64,000 nt of DNA from JAJDFU01 sp964641965 (GTDB lineage Bacteria > Bacteroidota > Bacteroidia > Chitinophagales > Saprospiraceae): positions 1-64,000 of the forward strand of contig CAZXLD010000002.1 of NCBI GenBank assembly GCA_964641965.1, given 5' to 3'. Under the pieces are notes generated by a model. It worked only from the letters and a program-made list of their open reading frames with translations. It was not told the DNA's origin and ran no database searches. Below, one piece after another: positions 34,506 through 42,393 of the stretch; the first letter of the stretch is position 1; the number at the start of each line of letters is the position of its first letter. A program made the translations under genes and the position numbers.

Positions 34506-35936
34506 TCAGGCTAGAAACAATCTCCAGACCTGTGTGGTGAAAAAACAAACGATTAACCCCAGAAAAATGGGTAAAAAGGTAGACACCATCGTCCATTTTG
34601 CACTTTTGGTCTCTTTGTAAATGGTGTAGATCGTGGTAGAACAAGGATTGTGCAATAGACTAAACAACATGAGATTAATAGCCGTCAGTAGGGTCCACCC
34701 ACCGCCGCGGAGAATCTGCTCCGTATCTGCAAGAGAATCAAGTTCAAACATCACCCCGGCCCCTTCTCCTACACCAGGCATGCCCGAACTTAAAACCGTA
34801 AGCATTAAAATGGTAGGGATAACAATTTCATTAGCTGGAATTGCAATAACATAGGCCAGTATAATCACTCCATTTAATCCGAATAGGGCAGCTGCAGGAT
34901 CAGTACCTCGGATGAAATGCTCGGCTAGGCTTAGCCCCTGAATCTCTAGGTTGCCAACCAGCCAAATTACCAGACCGGCAGGAATAGCAAAGACGATTGC
35001 CCTCCAAAGTACAAAAATGGTTCTGTCAATTAAGGAGGTATACAAGGTTTGTAAGACCCTGGGCGGCCGATATGGAGGTAGCTCCAGGCTGAAGGCAGAG
35101 GCTTCTCCCCTCAGGACGGTCTTACTTAATCCCCAGGAAACGAGCAGACTGAATGCAATCCCCAGGACCGCAATCCCAACCACGGCTCCGGCAGAGATCA
35201 AACCTGCCCAAACGGCAGGTACAGCGCCTCCGATAAATATAGTTGCAATCAGGATTTGGGTTGGCCACCGGCCATTGCAAAGTGAAAAATTATTGGTGAT
35301 GATAGCAATCAGGCGCTCCCGAGGGCTATCGATGACCCGAGCTGCAATTACGCCTGCCGCATTACAACCAAAACCCATGCTCAACGTAAGGGCCTGCTTG
35401 CCGTGAGCGCCTGCTTTGCGGAAAAGGCTATCCATATTGAACGCTACCCGAGGCAGATACCCAAAGTCTTCTAATAAGGTGAAGAGTGGGAAAAAAATCG
35501 CCATTGGAGGAAGCATTACCGAAATGACCCATGCCATTGACAAATAGGCTCCGTCGATCAGAAGACCGTCTAACCACCAGGGCATGCCGATAGCTGAGGC
35601 GCCACTTTTGAGTATAGGGTGAAAAGTGTCGATCAACAGAGAAGCCAGCAAACTGGATGGTACATTTGCTCCGCTTACGGTAATCCAAAAGACCAATGCT
35701 AAGAGCAAAAACATAATGGGAAAACCTAGCCATCTGCTGGTGACGATGCGGTCGATCTTAAGGTCCAGGCTGTAGACCGGGCGCTCTCCTTCTTGCTGGA
35801 CGGTTTTACGGGCAATTTTGGAAGCATCTTCATAAATAGATTCTACAATCGTATCGTGGAAGTCTACACCAAGGTCCCAGCGAATATTGTTCGCCAAAGC
35901 AAGGATATCATTGGTTTGGGTGGAACTCTTTTTCAT
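34506..35936 (-). CDS. feoB: FeoB membrane (permease) subunit, separate from its GTPase
   Basis: The 476-residue protein is the membrane half of the ferrous-iron transporter FeoB. About ten transmembrane segments follow an N-terminal cytoplasmic stretch (DASKIARKTVQQ, DRIVTSRWLGFPIMFLLL). Two Gate domains are seen, with MGFGCNAAGVIAARVIDSPR and NNFSLCNGRWP carrying conserved cysteines, and a later TILMLTVLSSGMPG. No G domain is present in this ORF; it is encoded 12 bp upstream as a separate gene. The break sits at the natural linker, so this looks like a stable split rather than a frameshift. Confidence 0.92.
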   Translation of the reverse strand: MKKSSTQTNDILALANNIRWDLGVDFHDTIVESIYEDASKIARKTVQQEGERPVYSLDLKIDRIVTSRWLGFPIMFLLLALVFWITVSGANVPSSLLASLLIDTFHPILKSGASAIGMPWWLDGLLIDGAYLSMAWVISVMLPPMAIFFPLFTLLEDFGYLPRVAFNMDSLFRKAGAHGKQALTLSMGFGCNAAGVIAARVIDSPRERLIAIITNNFSLCNGRWPTQILIATIFIGGAVPAVWAGLISAGAVVGIAVLGIAFSLLVSWGLSKTVLRGEASAFSLELPPYRPPRVLQTLYTSLIDRTIFVLWRAIVFAIPAGLVIWLVGNLEIQGLSLAEHFIRGTDPAAALFGLNGVIILAYVIAIPANEIVIPTILMLTVLSSGMPGVGEGAGVMFELDSLADTEQILRGGGWTLLTAINLMLFSLLHNPCSTTIYTIYKETKSAKWTMVSTFLPIFLGLIVCFFTTQVWRLFLA

Positions 35937-35948
35937 TTGGGATCGGCA

Positions 35949-36740
35949 TTAGGGGGTAACCAAATCGGCTGAAGGAATTAGGTTGGCTAACGTTCCGGTT
36001 CGAACCGCGTTCATAATCTCTTCATCCCCTTCTAGTAATCGTAAGGCTACCCAATTCAGGTTCGGCAGGTTTGGAAATTGTCCTTCTAATTTTCCCGCCA
36101 ATTCCCGGATTGCCCGATTGAGCTTTGGCGAACGACTCTTGATTCGATGTGGCTTACAGATAAATTTCCCAGAAGCTACCTCCTCAATGGCGGTTATCAG
36201 TTCATCCATTCCCTCCCGTTTACGCGCTACAGCGGGAATAACGGGTATGCCCAATTCTCGAGCCAGGGCTCGAACATCAATTTGGATATGGTTGCGTTTG
36301 GCTTCATCCATTAAATTTAAGCACAAGACGGCCCTGTTTGTAATTTCCAATACCTGCAATGCGAGATTCAGGTTACGCTCCAGGCGAGTAGCGTCAGCTA
36401 CGATGACGGTTACATCCGGCTTTCCAAACAAAATGAAGTTCCGGGCTACCTCCTCATCTGTACTGGTGGACAGAAGCGAATAAGTCCCCGGCAAATCCAC
36501 CACTTTATACCGCTTTTCGGCGAAGCTATAGCCTCCCTCTGCGCGCGTCACCGTCTTTCCCGGCCAATTGCCTGTATGCTGCCGGAGTCCCGTCAGGTTG
36601 TTGAAAACGGTACTCTTACCTGTGTTGGGATTGCCGGCCAAGGCTACTACGTAGTCGACCCGATCCATGGCAATACCCAGGCGGATCAGGTTTTCTCTAT
36701 GATGGATCGGGCAATTTTCGCAATTATGTGCTTGGCTCAT
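35949..36740 (-). CDS. FeoB cytoplasmic GTPase subunit
   Basis: The 263-residue protein is the FeoB G domain plus GDI-like helices. Motifs: G1 GNPNTGKST (36-44), G2 TGNWPGKT (56-63), G3 DLPG (83-86), G4 NLMD (142-145), G5 near VIPAVARKREG. An unusual N-terminal CENCPIHH (Cys7, Cys10, His13, His14) could bind metal. It should associate with the membrane subunit encoded next to drive Fe(II) uptake. Its start overlaps the preceding DtxR-FeoA gene by 17 bp, so the two are translationally coupled. Confidence 0.93.
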   Translation of the reverse strand: MSQAHNCENCPIHHRENLIRLGIAMDRVDYVVALAGNPNTGKSTVFNNLTGLRQHTGNWPGKTVTRAEGGYSFAEKRYKVVDLPGTYSLLSTSTDEEVARNFILFGKPDVTVIVADATRLERNLNLALQVLEITNRAVLCLNLMDEAKRNHIQIDVRALARELGIPVIPAVARKREGMDELITAIEEVASGKFICKPHRIKSRSPKLNRAIRELAGKLEGQFPNLPNLNWVALRLLEGDEEIMNAVRTGTLANLIPSADLVTP

Positions 36741-37788
36741 GCTGCTTCTTTTTTTGGATAAAAATTAAATCGGCCTGGTCTTTTCGAAGGGCAATCGTTG
36801 CACCCAGTATCCGATACCCGACCGGATCCCCCGAAGCGCTTCGAATACCGGCGGTAACCTGAGTGCCCGGTACTACACCTAAATCCAGCAAACGCCTGCG
36901 CTGTGCTCCGCGACAATTAGGGGATATTCCGAGGATTTCGGCTTCCTCCCCAAGTGCTAATGTGGACAGCACCTCCTTTTTTTCCGGTAGTGGCAGTTCA
37001 TCGGGAAGTAACTCTACTGTTATGCTGGAGGCAAAAAGCGTAGTGAGAATACATTCTTCTCCATCTGCCGCAAAACTGATTTTGCCATCTGCTACATCCA
37101 GCACATAAACCTGCATACCAGGATATAGACCTAGAGCCACCAATTGTTCATAAATACTGTGCGGTTCGTCTTCTATGTGCAGGATTATAGCTAAGTCCCC
37201 CTCCTGCAATTGGCTTAAGGGTGCACCGCGCGGATCGGGCATATCTCCGCCAGAGGAAGGAATGGGGTCGCCATGAGGATCGAAAACAGGGTTGCCGATT
37301 TGTGCTGCAAGCCGGTTAGCTGCTTCCGGCGATATATGGTGCTCCCTTCGATCGGCTTCTCCATGCCATTCGGTTTCTACCAGGCTGGTCTCATCTGCCA
37401 AATAGCGCTCCCAGATCCGGTGGACCCGGATAATGCGAAGTGCATAGGAGCGTCCGGAATCGGTTAGGCCGAAAGTCTGATTTTCTTGCATTTGCATCAG
37501 GCCCATACTTTTTAATCGCCCAACCAGCTTCGTAGCCCTATCTGTTGAAATATGGAGATAGCCGGCCAGACTGTTTAAGTCACAGTTAACATTTTTATAT
37601 TCACAGTCGAATAAGAACTTAAGGGCATCCTCCAAAACCACCCGCTGAGTGTTGAGGCGGGATTTTCGAAGCAAGGCAAGAAGGCCCTTCTTTGGATAAA
37701 AGATCCAGTACAAAAAGGCCATAAATAAAAGGCCAATTGAAAGAGCGAGTCCGGGTTTAATGCCTAATAGGAAGACCAATTGTAACAT
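36724..37788 (-). CDS. membrane-anchored DtxR-like winged-helix protein with two FeoA domains
   Basis: Residues 1-31 are hydrophobic (LVFLLGIKPGLALSIGLLFM) and predict membrane insertion, followed by a KKG stop-transfer. Residues 50-115 form a DtxR/MntR-type winged helix (LNSLAGYLHISTDRATKLVG, GLTDSGRSYALRII). Residues 116-185 match the DtxR dimerisation/metal domain (VHRIWERYLADE, HHISPEAANRLAA, GNPVFDPHGDPIP). Two FeoA/SH3-like domains follow, 190-262 and 273-345 (LSTLALGEEAEILGI, LLDLGVVPGTQV). FeoA normally assists FeoB, and the feoB GTPase gene overlaps this one. It may be both FeoA and an iron sensor; whether it binds DNA from the membrane is unknown. Confidence 0.9.
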   Translation of the reverse strand: MLQLVFLLGIKPGLALSIGLLFMAFLYWIFYPKKGLLALLRKSRLNTQRVVLEDALKFLFDCEYKNVNCDLNSLAGYLHISTDRATKLVGRLKSMGLMQMQENQTFGLTDSGRSYALRIIRVHRIWERYLADETSLVETEWHGEADRREHHISPEAANRLAAQIGNPVFDPHGDPIPSSGGDMPDPRGAPLSQLQEGDLAIILHIEDEPHSIYEQLVALGLYPGMQVYVLDVADGKISFAADGEECILTTLFASSITVELLPDELPLPEKKEVLSTLALGEEAEILGISPNCRGAQRRRLLDLGVVPGTQVTAGIRSASGDPVGYRILGATIALRKDQADLIFIQKKKQHEPST

Positions 37789-37963
37789 ATTCCGGGATTG
37801 CTAGGTTTTTGAAAAAGGGCTCTGCGGGTTCATTACTAATAAATGGTCCGGGGATTTGTAATTGTTTAATGCTGGTTCCATAAGATTTCTGCTTTCCTTT
37901 CCTCTTGTTTTCAAAACTTGGTTTAAATCATTAGCATTTCAAGAAAGATCGAGGATCGGGGTT

Positions 37964-40456
37964 TTAATTTGATCCAAACTTTAAACCGAAAAAAACGGTC
38001 CTTGGCCGAATAGGGCCAAAAATGAAGCCGGAATCTCGGTCCGGTCCAACATCAAAACTGTCCTGATAACTATTGAAAATATTTTGCACTCCTCCGTTGA
38101 GTTCAATGAAGAAATTATTGTTAAAAGTAAAAGTGTATGCCGCCTTTAAATTTGCTTCAACGAAAGTGGGCGTACGCTCGATGATCGTGAACTCATTGTC
38201 GGGATTAATCACATGAGGTACGTCCATAGGACCCGTGTAATTACCTGAAAAAGATAGGGAAAGAGCTTCTATCGGCTTATAATTTAAAGTTATGTAGCCA
38301 TAGGTATTCGGATTCCGTAGTAGGTTCTCTGTGACTGTTGGGGGAGTAGGATCGTTTTCACTTTCTGGTGACCAAATAACCTCAGGACTACTAAATCGAG
38401 CAGATTGAAAGGTAGCTCCCATTTGTAAGATGATCTTCTTAATAAAGGCAAAGTCAGCCTCTACATTAATCCCTTGTACTACAGCTCCATCTCCATTTCG
38501 CTTGGTGATTACGCTTACACCGGAAGGAAGCTCTTCAGGCTCAGCCAGTATAAAAGGATTATTCAAACGAGTGTAAAACCCCTCTATCACCAGGTTCATC
38601 TGAGTTGTTCCTACGGCTTTGGTATAATTTAAGGAAAGGTTCAGATTGTTAGAGCGTTCGGTTTCAAGTTCGGGATCCAGCTGGATAAATCGGGCTGCCC
38701 CCCCAACAGTTTCAATGTGGAGGTCTTCGTCGAAAGCTTGAGGCGCTCGATACCCCTGGGCAAAAGAGGCTCTCAGTTTTAAAGATTCCGTAAAATCAAA
38801 CATACCCGTGATTCTGGGTACTGCCACAGGGAGGGTATTCTCGTTGTTGAAGGACTCACCCTCCAGGTCATAACGCCCTCTGATATTTACAAAGTCAAAC
38901 CTACCACCGATCAGAAAAGAAAGCTTCTCAATCGGATTCCAGTCCAGTTGTACAAAATTGCCAATGGTGTTGACCTGCTGGTCAATCACCCGACCATAGC
39001 CGGGCATTTCATCCAGGACATCACTTAACTGGTATTCGCTACCCAAGATCAGGGTAAGGGCATCATCGATCTGGAAGGTATATTGCAAGCCCCCGACGCC
39101 AGCCAGATCGGTGGATTGGCCATAAGCATTGATCGCTAATAGATCAGCTTCGGTGATGGAATCTTGTGGCCCAAGCACCCTTCCCCCACCGCCATAATAA
39201 CTCTTCCTGCGCGTATGCTGGAGCGATCCATAGAGGGCGATTTTGTGCTTGTAGTTTTTAGAATATTGTTCAAAGGTCAATCCACCGCCGAGGATTTGGT
39301 GGTCCAGCTGCTCTGCAATGCGGCTTTGGTGCGGTTCCAGGTCAAAATCACTGCCTCCCCTTCGAAATTCCGTGATACTATGCCCATTGAGCTTGATCTT
39401 ACCACGATCCGATGTATTGATAAAGGCATCGAAACCAAAGGTGCTGTTCCGTAATTCGGTAATTTCAGAAAAACCATCATCATTAGCATCCCAGTGGTCG
39501 CGATTGCGATTGTAGCCATACAAGCTGATTCCCTCATTAAAGTCCTTCCCCACAATTGAGCCATTTAAAGAAAAAGTACGATCTGAAGCATCCAGGTCAA
39601 TGAGAGACTGATTGAAACCAACTTCAAAAGAGTTGGTAATAGGCTCTTTGGTGATGATATTGACCGTACCGGCAATTGCATTGCCCCCGAATAAGACCGA
39701 TCCTCCGCCCTTTACCACTTCTATCCGGTCTACCATATTTGCAGGGAACATATCCAGGGCATAGACGCCGGCCAAGGCAGAGAAAATAGGCCGACTGTTA
39801 ATCAGGATTTGGGAATAGGCGCCCTCCAGGCCATTCATGCGAAGTTGGGTGAAACCACAATTCTGGCAATTATTCTCCACTCGTAGACCCGGAGAAAAAT
39901 TTAGGCCTTCCGAAAGGCTCAAGGCTTGCGTGAATTCGAAAGTCTCTTTCGAAATTTCATTTACGATTACCGGAGACTCATATATCGGGACCTCTGTACG
40001 TGTACCCGTAACGACTACCTGATCTAGGTTGAGCCAATCGGCTTGCATGGTAAAGTCTCTTTCGAGCTGCTGGTCACCACCGAGAGTAATGGCTTCTTTG
40101 ACTTTTTGGTAACCCAGATAAGAGATCTCCAGCTGATAGGTTCCATCAGCCAAACCCGTAAAGTGGAATAGCCCTTCCTCATTGGTATAAGTTTGCCAAA
40201 CTGAACCCATTCCCCTAAGGGCTACATTTGCCATCTCTACGGGTTGATCTTCAATGAACACACTTCCAGTGAAGAGACCATTTTGGTTACTGATCGCACC
40301 AGGCTGTGTTATAGTATCAGCCTGAGTTGCTACATTCTTTCTTGGACCCTCAACTTGTTGCAAGGGCTTATCCAGGTAGATGCTTTGACCTTTCAGTGGA
40401 GCGGCAAATGCCCCAGCGAGACCAATCCAGCAGCAGAAAGCGATCGTTCTATTCAT
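37964..40456 (-). CDS. TonB-dependent receptor, probably for iron chelates
   Basis: The 830-residue receptor has a signal peptide, a CarboxypepD_reg-like domain (about 58-145, GSVFIEDQPVEMANVALRG), a plug (about 147-270) with VVVTGTRTEVPIYESP, NNCQNCGFTQLRMNGLEGAY, RPIFSALAGVYALDMFP and VEVVKGGGSVLFGGNAIAG, and a barrel ending in FGLKFGSN. The CxxC in the plug is a known feature of a Bacteroidota subgroup. Its promoter carries a DtxR-like dyad and it heads the run to feoA-like and feoB genes (176-bp gap), so it likely imports an iron complex. The exact ligand is unknown. Confidence 0.92.
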   Translation of the reverse strand: MNRTIAFCCWIGLAGAFAAPLKGQSIYLDKPLQQVEGPRKNVATQADTITQPGAISNQNGLFTGSVFIEDQPVEMANVALRGMGSVWQTYTNEEGLFHFTGLADGTYQLEISYLGYQKVKEAITLGGDQQLERDFTMQADWLNLDQVVVTGTRTEVPIYESPVIVNEISKETFEFTQALSLSEGLNFSPGLRVENNCQNCGFTQLRMNGLEGAYSQILINSRPIFSALAGVYALDMFPANMVDRIEVVKGGGSVLFGGNAIAGTVNIITKEPITNSFEVGFNQSLIDLDASDRTFSLNGSIVGKDFNEGISLYGYNRNRDHWDANDDGFSEITELRNSTFGFDAFINTSDRGKIKLNGHSITEFRRGGSDFDLEPHQSRIAEQLDHQILGGGLTFEQYSKNYKHKIALYGSLQHTRRKSYYGGGGRVLGPQDSITEADLLAINAYGQSTDLAGVGGLQYTFQIDDALTLILGSEYQLSDVLDEMPGYGRVIDQQVNTIGNFVQLDWNPIEKLSFLIGGRFDFVNIRGRYDLEGESFNNENTLPVAVPRITGMFDFTESLKLRASFAQGYRAPQAFDEDLHIETVGGAARFIQLDPELETERSNNLNLSLNYTKAVGTTQMNLVIEGFYTRLNNPFILAEPEELPSGVSVITKRNGDGAVVQGINVEADFAFIKKIILQMGATFQSARFSSPEVIWSPESENDPTPPTVTENLLRNPNTYGYITLNYKPIEALSLSFSGNYTGPMDVPHVINPDNEFTIIERTPTFVEANLKAAYTFTFNNNFFIELNGGVQNIFNSYQDSFDVGPDRDSGFIFGPIRPRTVFFGLKFGSN

Positions 40457-40487
40457 TTTTCTTTAATCCTTTCTTGTTTAGATACTG

Positions 40488-40495
40488 CAAAGATA
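40488..40495 (-). promoter_or_regulatory. -7 box of the iron-receptor promoter
   Basis: Read on the minus strand the sequence is TATCTTTG, an exact TAnnTTTG -7 box, about 32 bp before the receptor start codon. The DtxR-like dyad lies immediately upstream, in the -7/-33 spacer. Confidence 0.65.
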
Positions 40496-40500
40496 AAAAG

Positions 40501-40515
40501 TTAGATTAGACTAAA
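40501..40515. promoter_or_regulatory. DtxR/MntR-type operator
   Basis: TTAGATTAGACTAAA has outer TTAG/CTAA half-sites and the internal TTAG repeat of the known DtxR/IdeR-type boxes (TTAGGTTAGGCTAACCTAA pattern). It sits 5 bp upstream of the -7 box of the receptor promoter, where a bound repressor would block initiation. The DtxR-family gene at 40680 is divergent from it. Confidence 0.6.
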
Positions 40516-40654
40516 AATTTTTTCTGCTGAATTATAATTTATTTTGGCTATGTCATTGTAGCCTGATGATTATCATTTCAAAAATAGTTGGGTACTGAAC
40601 TGAATGGATTAGAAATCACAGGACTAAAAACATCGAATCTATCCCGGTTGAATT

Positions 40655-40662
40655 TATATTTG
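40655..40662 (+). promoter_or_regulatory. -7 box of the DtxR-family regulator gene
   Basis: TATATTTG is an exact TAnnTTTG box, placing the transcript start about 10 bases before the ATG at 40680. No clear -33 element or dyad is seen next to it. Confidence 0.5.
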
Positions 40663-40679
40663 GCTAAACCTTTTTCTCA

Positions 40680-41339
40680 ATGCCCTCCCAAACGAAAGAG
40701 AATTATTTAAAAGCCTTGTTCTATCTGGCAGATGAGGAGGGGAAAGTGTCTGTCTCGCAATTGAGTAAGGAGATGGGAGTAAGCGCCCCTACGGTAAATA
40801 GTATGGTGCGAAAGTTGCAGCAAAAGGGCTGGGTGATCTACGAGAAATATAAACCTCTACAATTGACTTCTACGGGCAGAAGAACAGCTGCTCTGGTTAT
40901 TCGAAAGCACCGAATTACCGAGATGTTCTTGGTGGAAAAGATGGGATTTGGCTGGGAAGAAGTTCACGATATCGCAGAGGAAATGGAGCATTTAAATTCA
41001 GAGGCACTTTTTGAGCGCATGGACGAGATGCTGGGGCATCCCAAAATTGATCCGCATGGCTCGCCCATCCCGGATAAAAATGGTCAATTGGTTTGGAAGG
41101 ATTACAAGACCTTATCCGAGATATCCCCCGGCGAGCGCGTGCGCCTGTGTGCTTTGACGACGAGTTCAAACGAGTTTCTACACTTTCTGAACAGCAGAAA
41201 CTTGGAGCTAGGTACAGAATTGGAAGTAGTTGAGGTTGAAGAGTTTGATCAAAGTATGGTGGTGTCTTATGGGGATTTTGATCGGATAATGCTGAGTCGG
41301 GAAGTGGGGGAGCGGTTGTTGGTGGAACGAATTAAGTGA
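40680..41339 (+). CDS. DtxR/MntR-family metal-dependent transcription regulator
   Basis: The 219-residue protein has a winged helix (1-72, SQLSKEMGVSAPTVNSMVRK, LTSTGRRTAA), a metal-binding dimerisation domain (73-140) with His77 and the cluster HDIAEEMEH (residues 96-104, including Glu103-His104) as in MntR/IdeR, HPKIDPHGSPIP, and a C-terminal SH3/FeoA-like domain (145-219). It should repress iron or manganese uptake genes when metal is bound. It is divergent from the TonB receptor with an operator-like dyad between, so it is the likely regulator of the whole iron run. Confidence 0.94.
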   Translation: MPSQTKENYLKALFYLADEEGKVSVSQLSKEMGVSAPTVNSMVRKLQQKGWVIYEKYKPLQLTSTGRRTAALVIRKHRITEMFLVEKMGFGWEEVHDIAEEMEHLNSEALFERMDEMLGHPKIDPHGSPIPDKNGQLVWKDYKTLSEISPGERVRLCALTTSSNEFLHFLNSRNLELGTELEVVEVEEFDQSMVVSYGDFDRIMLSREVGERLLVERIK

Positions 41340-41401
41340 AAAGGGATAAAGGTCCAGGGTGGATAAGAGGATAAGTGGAAGCGAGCTGACGAGCAGGTCA
41401 T

Positions 41402-42382
41402 CTACTTAGTTGATAGTTTAAGCTGTACTGCTAATTGTTCTGATAATCTCCACAGCTTTTTGCCATTTTCGGCATCTTCTGCTAACGGCTCAATCGGTTT
41501 TCTGCCCATCAGAAACAGGTAATCAAAGGATTTCTCCGAAATAGCCTGGTTGGTCGAGAAATATACTACCGGCTCCCGCGCTTTTTCCGGTGAACGAAAA
41601 AAGATGGAGAAAACCAACTTCATAAGCGGTTGTACCCATTGCGGAGCCTCTCTAGCAATATTGGAGTTGACGGGTCCGGGGCAGAGTGCATACACTACTT
41701 TTCCAGGGCCTATTCTACGGGAAAGTTCTCGTGCGAAAGAGGTAAGCAGCAATTTATAATATCCATACAGATTGACCGATTGTTGCATTCCATATTCTTT
41801 AAACTGACCAAAACCTTCCCAATCAAATCGATCTGGATTCCGGTGGCTTTCTGAACTAACGATTATGATCCTGCTGGGGTCCGCTTCGTTTCCTTTCCGA
41901 ATCAACCCTTCTTCCAATAACCGATTTAGCAAAATAAATTTGGACAAGTAGTTGACCATAAACATTTCTTCCAGGCCTTGCGGTGTTTTACGACTTTGTC
42001 GGGGAACGACGGCGGCATTACAGATTACCTGATCCAGGGTCTCCCCCTTTTCCTGCAATGCATGAATTAAGTTTTCGATACTGTTTACATCTGATAGGTC
42101 CACTCGATACATTTCTATCTGATCCGAGCCAGACTTTTGTTGCACCCATTCTCCCTTATCCGGTATCCCACTGCGAACAGCCATTAGAATGCGACCACCC
42201 CGACGCGCCAGTTCGATTGCCGTAGCCAGACCTAAACCAGAACTAGAACCGGTAATCAGAATGGTCTTTCCATCCAAACGATCTGATTCTTTTAATTCAC
42301 CAACTCGTTCCTGTTTTTTGAACAAGTCGCTAATCCCTTTCCAGGTTGCTTGCAGTGGACTATCGTACTGTTTAGATTTCAT
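41402..42382 (-). CDS. SDR-family oxidoreductase (retinol-dehydrogenase-like)
   Basis: The NAD(P)-binding motif TGSSSGLG is at 44-51, followed by the NAA motif CNAAVV, the serine in IIIVSSESHR, and the active-site YGYYK. The VDLSDVNSIENLI segment is typical of the WW-oxidoreductase/protochlorophyllide-reductase-like SDRs with extended C-termini; the 326-residue length agrees. It is the last gene of a three-gene run, 11 bp after the sulfotransferase. The substrate is probably a lipid or sterol-like alcohol/ketone, by context only. Confidence 0.9.
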   Translation of the reverse strand: MKSKQYDSPLQATWKGISDLFKKQERVGELKESDRLDGKTILITGSSSGLGLATAIELARRGGRILMAVRSGIPDKGEWVQQKSGSDQIEMYRVDLSDVNSIENLIHALQEKGETLDQVICNAAVVPRQSRKTPQGLEEMFMVNYLSKFILLNRLLEEGLIRKGNEADPSRIIIVSSESHRNPDRFDWEGFGQFKEYGMQQSVNLYGYYKLLLTSFARELSRRIGPGKVVYALCPGPVNSNIAREAPQWVQPLMKLVFSIFFRSPEKAREPVVYFSTNQAISEKSFDYLFLMGRKPIEPLAEDAENGKKLWRLSEQLAVQLKLSTK

Positions 42383-42393
42383 GAATTCTGATG

